DNA of 20,850 bases, taken from the NCBI GenBank assembly GCA_964395765.1, contig CAYNCU010000050.1, forward strand, positions 1 through 20,850, read 5' to 3'. Below the pieces are notes generated by a model, which did not search any database, was not told the origin of the DNA, and saw nothing but the letters and a program-made list of their open reading frames with translations. Below, one piece after another: positions 7,171-14,118 of this stretch. The first letter of the stretch is position 1. Every line of letters begins with the position of its first letter. The stretch comes from DATDPY01 sp964395765 (GTDB taxonomy: Bacteria; Bacteroidota; Bacteroidia; Cytophagales; Cyclobacteriaceae). The position numbers and the translations under genes were made by a program.

Positions 7171-8052
7171 TTAATCCCGTAAGGCGTTGGCTCCGCTTAC
7201 AATTTCATTAATTTCCTTGGTTATGGCCGACTGCCGTGTCCGGTTATAGGTAAGACGCAAATTATTAAGTAATTCCGACGCATTGTCCGTTGCCTGATCC
7301 ATGGCCGTCATTCGTGCACCATGTTCCGAGGCATTGGATTCGAGAATATTCTTAAAAAACTTTATCGAAAGTGATTTGGGGATTAACTGTCGGACAACAC
7401 TTGAATTATCCGGTTCGAATATATAATTTGTTTTCCCTTCTGAATTTCCATTTTCCGTTTTCAGATTAATGGGCAAAAACTGTTCGGCCTTAAGGATCTG
7501 TGTTGCAACGTTTTTAAATTCATTATAAACAATGATGACCTTATCGTATTCCGAATTTTTAAATTTTTCAAGTATATGGGAGGTAGCTTCCTGAACATGA
7601 TTAAAATCAAGATGCTGAAAAATGTGCCAATAGTTATCCACCAGTTTAAAATCTCTTTTCCTGTAAAAATCATATGATTTTTTCCCTATCGGCATGATGA
7701 CCAACCTGTTATCGTTGTAATAAGATTGGTATTCCTCTGTTACCAGGTCCCGTACTTTCCGGAAAATATTACTGTTAAAAGCACCGCATAATCCTCTGTC
7801 GGAAGTGATCGGAACAATGAGCACGGTTCTGATTTCTCTTTCCGCGGCGAATTCCGATTCATAGCCGTCTTCTAAGGCCTGGATTGAAATAAAGAGCAGT
7901 TCAGATAATTTCTCGGAAAAAGGTCTCATCTGCAGGATCTTGTCCTGTGCCCTTCTTAATTTCGATGCAGCCACCATTTTCATGGCTTTTGTAATCTGCT
8001 GCGTCGAAATGATGGAATTAATCCTGTTCTTAACCTCTTTTAATCCGGGCAT
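7171..8052 (-). CDS. atpG: F1Fo ATP synthase gamma subunit
   Basis: The 293-residue gamma subunit is the central rotor shaft of F1, coupling c-ring rotation to catalysis in the alpha/beta hexamer. The N-terminal helix has the family sequence LKEVKNRINSIISTQQITKAMKMV followed by AASKLRRAQ, though shown here only by its key features: I-x-S-x-x-x-T-x-Q-I-T-K-A-M-K-M-V. The central part has TSDRGLCGAFNSN, and the C-terminal helix carries DNASELLNNLRLTYNRTRQ with ITKEINEIVSGA near the end. Length is within the family range, and a start at 8052 gives the usual MPGLKEV opening. It follows atpA by 18 bases and is the last recognisable ATP synthase gene of the operon; atpD and atpC do not follow. Confidence 0.97.
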   Translation of the reverse strand: MPGLKEVKNRINSIISTQQITKAMKMVAASKLRRAQDKILQMRPFSEKLSELLFISIQALEDGYESEFAAEREIRTVLIVPITSDRGLCGAFNSNIFRKVRDLVTEEYQSYYNDNRLVIMPIGKKSYDFYRKRDFKLVDNYWHIFQHLDFNHVQEATSHILEKFKNSEYDKVIIVYNEFKNVATQILKAEQFLPINLKTENGNSEGKTNYIFEPDNSSVVRQLIPKSLSIKFFKNILESNASEHGARMTAMDQATDNASELLNNLRLTYNRTRQSAITKEINEIVSGANALRD

Positions 8053-8070
8053 AATGAATTAATACTTATT

Positions 8071-9648
8071 TTATTTAAAACTTTCGGCTATTTTTTGAGC
8101 TACTTCTTTCATGATTTCTTCCTCTTTTTCGGTAATTACTCCGGACCTCAATGTATTTAAGACATCTATATGGAAGTTAACTAGTTCAAGAATATAATCT
8201 TTTTCAAATGCTTTGACATTATCCAGCGGAACAGTATCAATATGCCCTCGTGTGGATGCAAAAATTATGGCAATCTGGTGTTCCACGGGGACAGGAGCAT
8301 ACTGATGCTGTTTCAGGATCTCCTGGTTCCTTCTTCCGCGGTCAATAACAAGCTGTGTAGCTTTATCCAGATCAGAACCAAATTTTGCAAATGCTTCCAT
8401 TTCACGAAATTGAGCCTGGTCCAGCTTTAGAGTCCCGGCCACTTTCCGCATAGATTTTACCTGGGCTTTACCGCCAACCCTTGAGACGGAGATGCCCACA
8501 TTAATAGCAGGACGGATCCCGGAGTTAAATAAGTTCGTCTCCAGGAATATCTGTCCATCGGTAATGGAAATCACATTGGTAGGTATATAGGCGGAAACGT
8601 CACCGGCCTGCGTCTCGATAATAGGTAAAGCAGTTAATGAGCCTCCCCCTTTCGCTATTTTTTTTATGGAAGGCGGAAGGTCATTCATATTTTTAGCCAC
8701 TTCATCGCTTTTTGTAATTTTGGCAGCCCTTTCCAGTAACCTTGAATGCAGGTAAAATACATCGCCCGGGTAGGCTTCCCTGCCCGGAGGTCTTTTAAGC
8801 AATAATGAAACTTCCCGATAGGATACTGCCTGTTTTGACAGGTCATCATAAATTACCAATGCGGAACGACCTGTATCCCTGAAAAACTCACCTATTGCTG
8901 CCCCGGCGAAGGGGGCAAAAAACTGCATCGGAGCAGGTACGGAAGCACTGGCTGAGACCACGATGGTATATTTCATGGCCCCGGCCCTCTCAAGGGCGGT
9001 ATAAACCTGGGCTACCGTGGATTCCTTCTGGCCTATGGCCACATAAATACAATATACCGGTTCTCCTTTTTCGAAGAATTCTTTTTGATTGATTATCGTG
9101 TCAAGAGCGATGGCGCTTTTACCGGTTTGCCGGTCGCCAATGATCAGTTCCCGCTGACCGCGTCCGATCGGGATCATTGAATCAATAGCCTTTATGCCGG
9201 TCTGCAAAGGTTGATTAACCGGTTCCCTGTAGATAACACCCGGGGCTTTTCTTTCCAGCGGCATTTCATATCGTTCTCCTGCAACCGGGCCCTTCCCGTC
9301 GATGGGTTCACCCAGGGTATCAATAACCCGTCCCAGCATGCCTTCACCAACGGAAATGGATGCAATTTTACCAGTCCGGTGGACCGTATCCCCTTCCTTA
9401 ATCCGTTCGGAATTCCCGAACAATACAGCCCCCACATTATCTTCTTCCAGGTTCAGTACCAGGCAGGTAACCCCGTTTTCAAATTCGAGTAACTCCCCGG
9501 ATTGGGCTTTGGTAAGTCCATAAATCCTTGCCACACCGTCACCCACTTGAAGAACGGTGCCAACTTCTTCCAATTCGGCCTCAGAGCGGTAATTTGATAG
9601 CTGCTCCCTAAGGATTGCCGAAACCTCGTCTGGTCTGACTTCTGCCAT
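8071..9648 (-). CDS. atpA: F1Fo ATP synthase alpha subunit
   Basis: A 525-residue alpha subunit, the non-catalytic nucleotide-binding partner of beta in the F1 hexamer on the cytoplasmic side of the membrane. The N-terminal beta-barrel domain (about 25-95) contains VGDGVARIYGL. The P-loop GDRQTGKS lies at 171-178, followed by ALVIYDDLSKQAVSYRE (Walker B region) and the alpha-family run LLKRPPGREAYPGDVFYLHS. The arginine finger region, ISVSRVGGKAQVKSM, is intact. The length is usual for the family. It starts 17 bases after atpH and is followed 18 bases later by atpG. Nothing abnormal was seen; several open frames on the opposite strand here are shadows. Confidence 0.98.
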   Translation of the reverse strand: MAEVRPDEVSAILREQLSNYRSEAELEEVGTVLQVGDGVARIYGLTKAQSGELLEFENGVTCLVLNLEEDNVGAVLFGNSERIKEGDTVHRTGKIASISVGEGMLGRVIDTLGEPIDGKGPVAGERYEMPLERKAPGVIYREPVNQPLQTGIKAIDSMIPIGRGQRELIIGDRQTGKSAIALDTIINQKEFFEKGEPVYCIYVAIGQKESTVAQVYTALERAGAMKYTIVVSASASVPAPMQFFAPFAGAAIGEFFRDTGRSALVIYDDLSKQAVSYREVSLLLKRPPGREAYPGDVFYLHSRLLERAAKITKSDEVAKNMNDLPPSIKKIAKGGGSLTALPIIETQAGDVSAYIPTNVISITDGQIFLETNLFNSGIRPAINVGISVSRVGGKAQVKSMRKVAGTLKLDQAQFREMEAFAKFGSDLDKATQLVIDRGRRNQEILKQHQYAPVPVEHQIAIIFASTRGHIDTVPLDNVKAFEKDYILELVNFHIDVLNTLRSGVITEKEEEIMKEVAQKIAESFK

Positions 9649-9665
9649 TATTGAAATCTTTTAGA

Positions 9666-10211
9666 TTATTTAACGATTAATTTCTGTTTAAAAAATTTAA
9701 GCTTGTTCTGTACCGAATCATCGATTTGTTTGTCTCCGATAGTTAGCACATATCCCCCGATAAGGTCCGTGTTGATTTTTTCCTTAAGCTCCACGGTTTT
9801 ATCCTGCCCGATATTTTCATTGATAATCCGGATAATTCTTTCTTTTTCATTTTTATTGATTGCCAAAGGAGTTTCTAATCTTGCGATTACAATTCCTTTA
9901 TATTCCCGGTATTTCTCCATGAATAATCCTGCAATTTCAATCAGGAAATTTTCACGGTTTTTGCGGGTTACAATGTCAATAAAATTCATCGTCAGCAGAT
10001 CAAATCGGCCTTCAAATATTTTTTTAAGAATGGAAATTTTGCGATGGTTAGGGATTACCGGATTCCTCAGAAATAATTTAAAAGGCCTGCTTTCATCACA
10101 TAAACGTGTAAAATGATCAAAATCTCTTTTCACCACCTCCACCTTATTAGTTTCAATAGCCAGCGAAAGCAGTGATTTTGCATAGCGTATAGCAACCCTG
10201 TATCCTGACAT
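9666..10211 (-). CDS. atpH: F1Fo ATP synthase delta subunit
   Basis: The 181-residue delta (OSCP) subunit forms the top of the peripheral stalk and links F1 to the b subunits. It starts with the typical YRVAIRYAKSLLSLAIE helix. The middle has the family segment FLRNPVIPNHRKISILKKIF, and the C-terminal domain has DLIGGYVLTIGDKQIDDSVQ, matching the family motif L-x-G-G-x-x-x-x-x-G-D-x-x-x-D-x-S. Length is normal. It follows atpF by 7 bases and precedes atpA by 17, as expected for the Fo-to-F1 gene order. A long opposite-strand frame (9703-10116) has no support. Confidence 0.96.
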   Translation of the reverse strand: MSGYRVAIRYAKSLLSLAIETNKVEVVKRDFDHFTRLCDESRPFKLFLRNPVIPNHRKISILKKIFEGRFDLLTMNFIDIVTRKNRENFLIEIAGLFMEKYREYKGIVIARLETPLAINKNEKERIIRIINENIGQDKTVELKEKINTDLIGGYVLTIGDKQIDDSVQNKLKFFKQKLIVK

Positions 10212-10218
10212 TTTCCAG

Positions 10219-10713
10219 TTAATTTAATTTGATGTCATTTAGGTATTGATCAATGAGTCTTCTCTGTTCCGGTTCCTCCTGCAGTGTTTTCCGTAATATT
10301 TTTTCCGAGATAGCCAATGATAATTCAGCCACCTGGTTTTTCATTTCAGATAAGAATGCCTGTTTTTCAAGATCGATAGTATGCCTGGCATCGCGTAATA
10401 TTTTGTCGGCAATTTTGGAAGCTTCTTCTTTGGCTTCTTCCCGGATTTTTGTTGCCACGGCAGCTGCTTCTTTGATCAGATGGTCTCTTTCCACGCGTGC
10501 TTCTGCCATTAGTTTTTCATTATCAGCCGTCAGGCGTTCCATTTCCTCCTTGGCCAGTTCCGCTGCCCTGATAGCATCTTCGATGGAGGCTTCACGGGTA
10601 CGCAGAGCACTCATGATAGGCCGCCAAACAAACCTTGATAAAATCAGAAATACGATGATAAAGGTCAGTGTCTGCCAGAAAATAATTCCGATTCCGGGGG
10701 TTACAAGATTCAT
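10219..10713 (-). CDS. atpF: F1Fo ATP synthase b subunit
   Basis: A 164-residue b subunit of the peripheral stalk, with one N-terminal membrane helix (about 8-27, IIFWQTLTFIIVFLILSRFV) followed by WRPIMSALRTRE and a long charged helix rich in Ala, Glu, Lys and Arg that forms the right-handed coiled-coil stalk. The C-terminal part ends in LRKTLQEEPEQRRLIDQYL, where it would meet delta. Only one b-type gene is present, so a homodimer is expected. It is separated from atpE by 66 bases, the longest spacing inside the atp cluster, and this gap carries a strong stem-loop. Confidence 0.96.
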   Translation of the reverse strand: MNLVTPGIGIIFWQTLTFIIVFLILSRFVWRPIMSALRTREASIEDAIRAAELAKEEMERLTADNEKLMAEARVERDHLIKEAAAVATKIREEAKEEASKIADKILRDARHTIDLEKQAFLSEMKNQVAELSLAISEKILRKTLQEEPEQRRLIDQYLNDIKLN

Positions 10714-10736
10714 TGATTTTAAGATTTAAATTGAAT

Positions 10737-10773
10737 GAAACCCGCTACTGCCTACTGCTAAATAGCGGGTTTC
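10737..10773 (-). ncRNA. Stem-loop in the atpE-atpF spacer
   Basis: GAAACCCGCTA (10737-10747) pairs perfectly with TAGCGGGTTTC (10763-10773), giving an 11-bp stem with a 15-base loop on the operon transcript. It begins 7 bases after the atpE stop codon and ends 24 bases before the atpF start. No T-run follows in the direction of transcription (next bases ATTCAATTTAAATC), so it is not a classic terminator. A likely role is to stabilise or partly terminate the upstream mRNA, since c subunits are needed in about ten copies per complex; this role is inferred. The loop holds a short repeat of CTACTGC. Confidence 0.7.
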
Positions 10774-10779
10774 TGATGC

Positions 10780-11025
10780 TTAACCTTTAAATGTTATTAG
10801 TAAACAAATTACCGCACCAAAAAAAGCTACTCCTTCAATCAATGCGGCTGAGATAATCATTGCGGTCTGAATTTTACCGGAGGCTTCCGGCTGTCGGGCA
10901 ATGGCTTCAGTGGCGGAGCCACCGATTTTACCAATCCCTATCCCGGCTCCTACTGCAGCCAGGCCAGCGCCGATTCCGGCTCCCATGATCGCAAAACTCA
11001 TATCCAGTAATAAGAAATTTAGCAT
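10780..11025 (-). CDS. atpE: F1Fo ATP synthase c subunit
   Basis: The 81-residue c subunit is a two-helix hairpin that forms the rotor ring. Helix 1 is glycine/alanine rich (GAGIGAGLAAVGAGIGIGKI), the polar loop has the invariant RQPEA at 44-48, and helix 2 carries the ion-binding carboxylate E64 (ALIEGVAFF). E64 is followed by Gly rather than Ser/Thr, and helix 1 lacks the Gln of sodium-type rings at the usual place, so proton coupling is more likely than sodium coupling; this is a motif-based inference. An internal ATG (M9) is an alternative start, but the longer form keeps the usual spacing. A strong stem-loop follows the stop codon. Confidence 0.97.
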   Translation of the reverse strand: MLNFLLLDMSFAIMGAGIGAGLAAVGAGIGIGKIGGSATEAIARQPEASGKIQTAMIISAALIEGVAFFGAVICLLITFKG

Positions 11026-11058
11026 AAGTGTAAATTTATAAGTTATAAAAAAGGTTGA

Positions 11059-12105
11059 CTATGTAGTCTCAACAGTTTCATGATTATCGGCAATTGCTTC
11101 ACCAAAATACATGGCTGATAAAATCGTGAAGATAAAGGCCTGTAACAACGCAACAAAAATCTCCAGGAAATACATAAAGATTCCAAATACCACGCTACCA
11201 GGACCAATCCAGATGCTTTTAAAAACAAATATCAGGCTGATAAGGCTCAGCAGGACAATATGCCCGGCTACCATGTTGGCAAAAAGTCGAACAGTGAGTG
11301 AAAATGGTTTAGTAAATACACTCAATAATTCAACAAACGGCATCAGGGGGATCGGTAATTTCAACCACCATGGCACATCGGGCGTATTGAAAATATGCTT
11401 CCAGTAATGTTTATTCCCGTTTACCTGCGTAATAATAAAAGTAAATATTGCCAATGTCATGGTAACGGCAATGTTCCCCATAACATTCGCGGAACCTGGT
11501 AGAAGCGCCAACATTGCATTAAACCATATAAAGAAAAACAAGGTGAGGAGGTAGGGAAGAAATCGTTCATATTTCGGCCCTATTACCGGTTTGGCAACCT
11601 CATCACGGATATATATTATGATCGGTTCGAAGAAGGATTGAATTCCCCTGGGCGGTTTCCCTTCATTCACTCTATATCCCCTTTTCACCCTGAAAAATAT
11701 CCAACACAAGAGGATAACGCTAATAAAAATTGATGTAACATTTTTAGTAATCGAGAAATCGAATATTTTCCTGGATCCATCATCAGGTATGATTTTGTCT
11801 TCTTCCAGTTTATATCCGTTAAAATCCGTCAATTGGCCGTCAGGGCCGAAAAATTTAGCGGCAGAAAACATCTCAATTCCGCGATCCGAAGAATACAAAA
11901 TCACCGGTAAATAAATGGTCCCGTACCGGCCTTCCCAGAAATGCCATACATGACTATCGGAGATATGTTCGGTAATTAATTCGCCCGGATTAAAAGTTTT
12001 CTCCCCAGAAGGATCTTCTGCTTTTACATTAAAAAAGAACATAAACAGAAGTAAAGTAAGTATTATTCTGGTTATACTAAAAAATATTTGGTTTTCTTGT
12101 CGCAT
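11059..12105 (-). CDS. atpB: F1Fo ATP synthase a subunit
   Basis: A 348-residue a subunit that forms the half-channels beside the c-ring. The essential arginine is R273 in SLTVRLFANMVAGH. Residues 1-29 look like a signal peptide (hydrophobic 8-26, cleavage near VKA), and about 90 polar periplasmic residues precede the first membrane helix at 121-138. This long exported N-terminus is typical of Bacteroidota AtpB and absent from E. coli. Downstream are the conserved NAMLALLPG segment and a late helix with QAFIFTILSAMYF. It lies 33 bases before atpE and 3 bases after the four-TM protein gene. Confidence 0.96.
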   Translation of the reverse strand: MRQENQIFFSITRIILTLLLFMFFFNVKAEDPSGEKTFNPGELITEHISDSHVWHFWEGRYGTIYLPVILYSSDRGIEMFSAAKFFGPDGQLTDFNGYKLEEDKIIPDDGSRKIFDFSITKNVTSIFISVILLCWIFFRVKRGYRVNEGKPPRGIQSFFEPIIIYIRDEVAKPVIGPKYERFLPYLLTLFFFIWFNAMLALLPGSANVMGNIAVTMTLAIFTFIITQVNGNKHYWKHIFNTPDVPWWLKLPIPLMPFVELLSVFTKPFSLTVRLFANMVAGHIVLLSLISLIFVFKSIWIGPGSVVFGIFMYFLEIFVALLQAFIFTILSAMYFGEAIADNHETVETT

Positions 12106-12108
12106 TAA

Positions 12109-12501
12109 TCATCTGCTTGTTCGGGAATGAAAGTTAGCTATTAAGTAATAAATTTCAAATCCCAAAAATAATAAATAAAGGACCAAAAAGTTGGTGACAA
12201 ATATAACCCGGTTTTCATTAATTAGTAAAAGACCTGCCAATACAAAAAGAATGCCCAGAAAGAACCTTAGAATCATGACAATAAAATAATATTTAGAAAA
12301 AGATTCCTGGTTTTGCCTGTATTTTACAGAAATAAGGCCCAGGCCAGACAGCGTTACAATGAAAAGAAAAGCGATCATCAGGCCGGTCCAGGCACTTAGC
12401 CCCGGGACCTTCAGCCAGTGAAGCAGAAGGATTGCTGTCACTATGAAAGAGGAAAATAATCCGACCGGGATCAGTAAGGACAGCCAAACCGATTTATTCA
12501 T
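12109..12501 (-). CDS. Four-TM membrane protein at the AtpI position
   Basis: A 130-residue membrane protein with four predicted helices (about 7-28, 37-59, 72-91, 101-123). It overlaps the preceding AtpZ-like gene by 4 bases (ATGA-type overlap) and ends 3 bases before atpB, so translation of the three is probably coupled. By position and topology it corresponds to AtpI (UncI)-like proteins, which assist c-ring assembly or magnesium uptake in other bacteria. The sequence itself shows no motif I can name, so the relation to AtpI is inference from place and membrane layout. Confidence 0.8.
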   Translation of the reverse strand: MNKSVWLSLLIPVGLFSSFIVTAILLLHWLKVPGLSAWTGLMIAFLFIVTLSGLGLISVKYRQNQESFSKYYFIVMILRFFLGILFVLAGLLLINENRVIFVTNFLVLYLLFLGFEIYYLIANFHSRTSR

Positions 12502-12743
12502 GATTTCGGTAGACCTCTGATTAGAATGTAGATACTAGTGAAAATCGAAAGGAGCATAAAAATAACCGTAAAAACAGGATGCTTCATATTCAGCCACTGG
12601 TCCGTTTTCATACCCAGCCACCATCCGACTAAAATGGCGGACAACATTTGAAATCCCAAACCCGAATACCTGATATACGGATTTACCTGGTTATTTTGAT
12701 TCGGTTTTTTCGATGATATTTTCTTTGGAGATTCCGTTTCCAC
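12498..12743 (-). CDS. AtpZ/AtpI-like two-TM protein, start uncertain
   Basis: A small membrane protein recognisable from YIRYSGLGFQMLSAILVGWW and two helices, as in AtpZ/AtpI-type proteins that precede Fo genes and are linked to c-ring assembly or divalent cation transport. The start is unclear. The frame is open back to an ATG at 12812, but that would put 122 bases inside the bactofilin gene with non-homologous residues. GTG at 12743 (used here; 81 aa) overlaps bactofilin by 53 bases. ATA at 12719 would give ISSKKPNQNNQVNPYIRY, which best fits the usual MSKKP-like opening of the family but is a rare start codon. The gene ends with a 4-base overlap into the next gene, so translation is likely coupled on both sides. 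Confidence 0.75.
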   Translation of the reverse strand: METESPKKISSKKPNQNNQVNPYIRYSGLGFQMLSAILVGWWLGMKTDQWLNMKHPVFTVIFMLLSIFTSIYILIRGLPKS

Positions 12744-13122
12744 CGAGCGATGCTGATTGATTATAAACACCCATTTTACAAGTTCCGTTAAAAGTAGCGC
12801 CGGATTCAACAATTAGTTTGCCGGTAATAATGTCTCCCTTTACAACCCCGGAAGGTTTAATGATCAGTAATTCGGTTATTTCAATTTTCCCGCTGACCTC
12901 ACCGGCTATTTCGGCATTCTGAGCTGCAATATCTCCTTCGACATAGGAAGACTGGCCGAGTGCGATTTTAGATTTACTTTTGATATTACCAATGACCCGT
13001 CCTTCCACACGAATATTTCCAAAAGTCTCCAAATTACCCTCAATTGTGGTTCCCTTGCCTACTATATTGCTTGAATTACTCAGTTCTTCTTCACTAAATT
13101 TTTGATTTTTATTATTAAACAT
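12691..13122 (-). CDS. Bactofilin, polymer-forming cytoskeletal protein
   Basis: A 143-residue bactofilin (DUF583 family), which polymerises without nucleotides into membrane-associated filaments that direct cell shape and cell-wall enzymes. The core (about 20-115) is a right-handed beta-helix seen as short repeats with regular Gly and hydrophobic spacing: IVGKGTTIEGNLETFGNIRV, then EGRVIGNIKSKS, YVEGDIAAQNAEIAGEVSG, and GVVKGDIITGKLIVESGATF. The N- and C-terminal tails are disordered and polar. It starts 10 bases after the M23 peptidase stop. Bactofilins acting with LytM/M23 peptidases are known in Helicobacter (CcmA/Csd) and related cases, so the pair is probably functional here. Its 3' end overlaps the start region of the AtpZ-like gene. 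Confidence 0.93.
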   Translation of the reverse strand: MFNNKNQKFSEEELSNSSNIVGKGTTIEGNLETFGNIRVEGRVIGNIKSKSKIALGQSSYVEGDIAAQNAEIAGEVSGKIEITELLIIKPSGVVKGDIITGKLIVESGATFNGTCKMGVYNQSASLGGNGISKENIIEKTESK

Positions 13123-13132
13123 GGCATTTGAT

Positions 13133-14008
13133 TTATAATGATATAAAATCTTCAGGATCCACCGGATTTCCGTTCATCCATAACTCAAAATGTAGATGGG
13201 GTCCGGTAGTTAATTCACCGGTATTGCCAATAAAGGCAATAATTTCACCGGCACTCACAAAATTACCTACTTTTTTTAATAAAGCCGAATTGTGCTTATA
13301 AACCGAAATAAGGTTATTTCTATGTTGAACTATGATTACATACCCGGAGTCTTGCGTCCAGGAAGCCATTAGTACCGAACCGTCTGCCACACACTTAACA
13401 GGTTCATCAGCTTTAGCCACGATATCAATACCATAATGTTCTTTCCGAATATCAAAGGGTGCCGATACAATTCCCGAAACCGGTGGAAAAAGGAAAATAT
13501 CATTCAAATCCGATGAATATTGAGAACTCAATCCTGCATTCAGTCCCGTATTCATATCTCCCTGTTGTTCGAATTCCTTGCGGATCTGTGAATCAATCGG
13601 GGTGATGTAATCCATCTGTGAATCCCGCTGTGAATTGGAATATTGCGGAGAAGGAGATGCGGTTGAATCCAGCCCTTGAAAATTCTGAGATACTATGCCT
13701 TTAAATGTATTAATAAACATATCTTTTCGTTGAACATCATAATTGAGCGAATCCACCTTCATGGAAAGTTCGATTATTTTCTTATTCGCCTCAGCTATTT
13801 CGTAACCGGGGTCAAACCAACGGGCCAAAACAGTTCTGGCAAGGAATAAACCCAGCACCAGAAATAGGGTAAAAATCACTAAAAGTAGTGCTGATAACTT
13901 TGCATAGGTAAATACAATATTTGATTTTTCAGAAAGATCATCTTCATTTCTGACAACCAAATGATACCTTGTGGTTAACCACGTCGAAAATGTCTTCTTT
14001 GTGCTCAA
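13133..14008 (-). CDS. Membrane-anchored M23 (LytM) peptidase
   Basis: A 291-residue M23 metallopeptidase predicted to cut peptide cross-links in peptidoglycan. It has a cytoplasmic N-terminus, one membrane helix (about 36-58), a short coiled coil (70-95), a Ser/Gln/Asp-rich linker (110-165), and a C-terminal LytM domain. Zinc ligands are visible: H191 and D195 (HYGID) and H273 in H271-L-H273-F-E. The catalytic set looks intact, so it is probably an active enzyme rather than a degenerate activator. The only usable start is TTG at 14008; the next Met lies far inside the coiled coil. It is the first gene of the operon and is followed 10 bases later by the bactofilin gene. A good promoter lies 24 bases upstream. 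Confidence 0.9.
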   Translation of the reverse strand: MSTKKTFSTWLTTRYHLVVRNEDDLSEKSNIVFTYAKLSALLLVIFTLFLVLGLFLARTVLARWFDPGYEIAEANKKIIELSMKVDSLNYDVQRKDMFINTFKGIVSQNFQGLDSTASPSPQYSNSQRDSQMDYITPIDSQIRKEFEQQGDMNTGLNAGLSSQYSSDLNDIFLFPPVSGIVSAPFDIRKEHYGIDIVAKADEPVKCVADGSVLMASWTQDSGYVIIVQHRNNLISVYKHNSALLKKVGNFVSAGEIIAFIGNTGELTTGPHLHFELWMNGNPVDPEDFISL

Positions 14009-14031
14009 TCCGATACAAATACTATACCCGG

Positions 14032-14065
14032 CAAATTTAAATATTATAGCTAAATTGGAGGCAAA
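14032..14065 (-). promoter_or_regulatory. Promoter of the M23-bactofilin-atp operon
   Basis: On the minus strand, TTTG (14062-14065) is followed after 22 bases by TAAATTTG (14032-14039), an exact Bacteroidota -7 element. Transcription would begin near 14025-14027, leaving about 17-19 bases before the TTG start at 14008. It is the best promoter match upstream of the ten-gene minus-strand cluster, so it probably drives the ATP synthase genes as well. The -33/-7 spacing is at the upper end of the usual range. Confidence 0.7.
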
Positions 14066-14118
14066 TATGTATTAATTATTAACTTATTACGTTAAAATTA
14101 TACGAATAGCATTTTGCC

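Noticed and set aside
9192..9523. Several overlapping open frames on both strands within atpA
   Set aside because: All are out-of-frame readings of a clearly intact alpha subunit gene.
9703..10116. Plus-strand open frame of 137 codons antisense to atpH
   Set aside because: Overlaps a secure delta subunit gene; hydrophobic composition comes from reading the opposite strand.
10253..10729. Plus-strand open frame of 158 codons antisense to atpF
   Set aside because: Serine- and alanine-rich composition is the reverse reading of the Ala/Glu/Lys-rich b subunit; atpF is certain.
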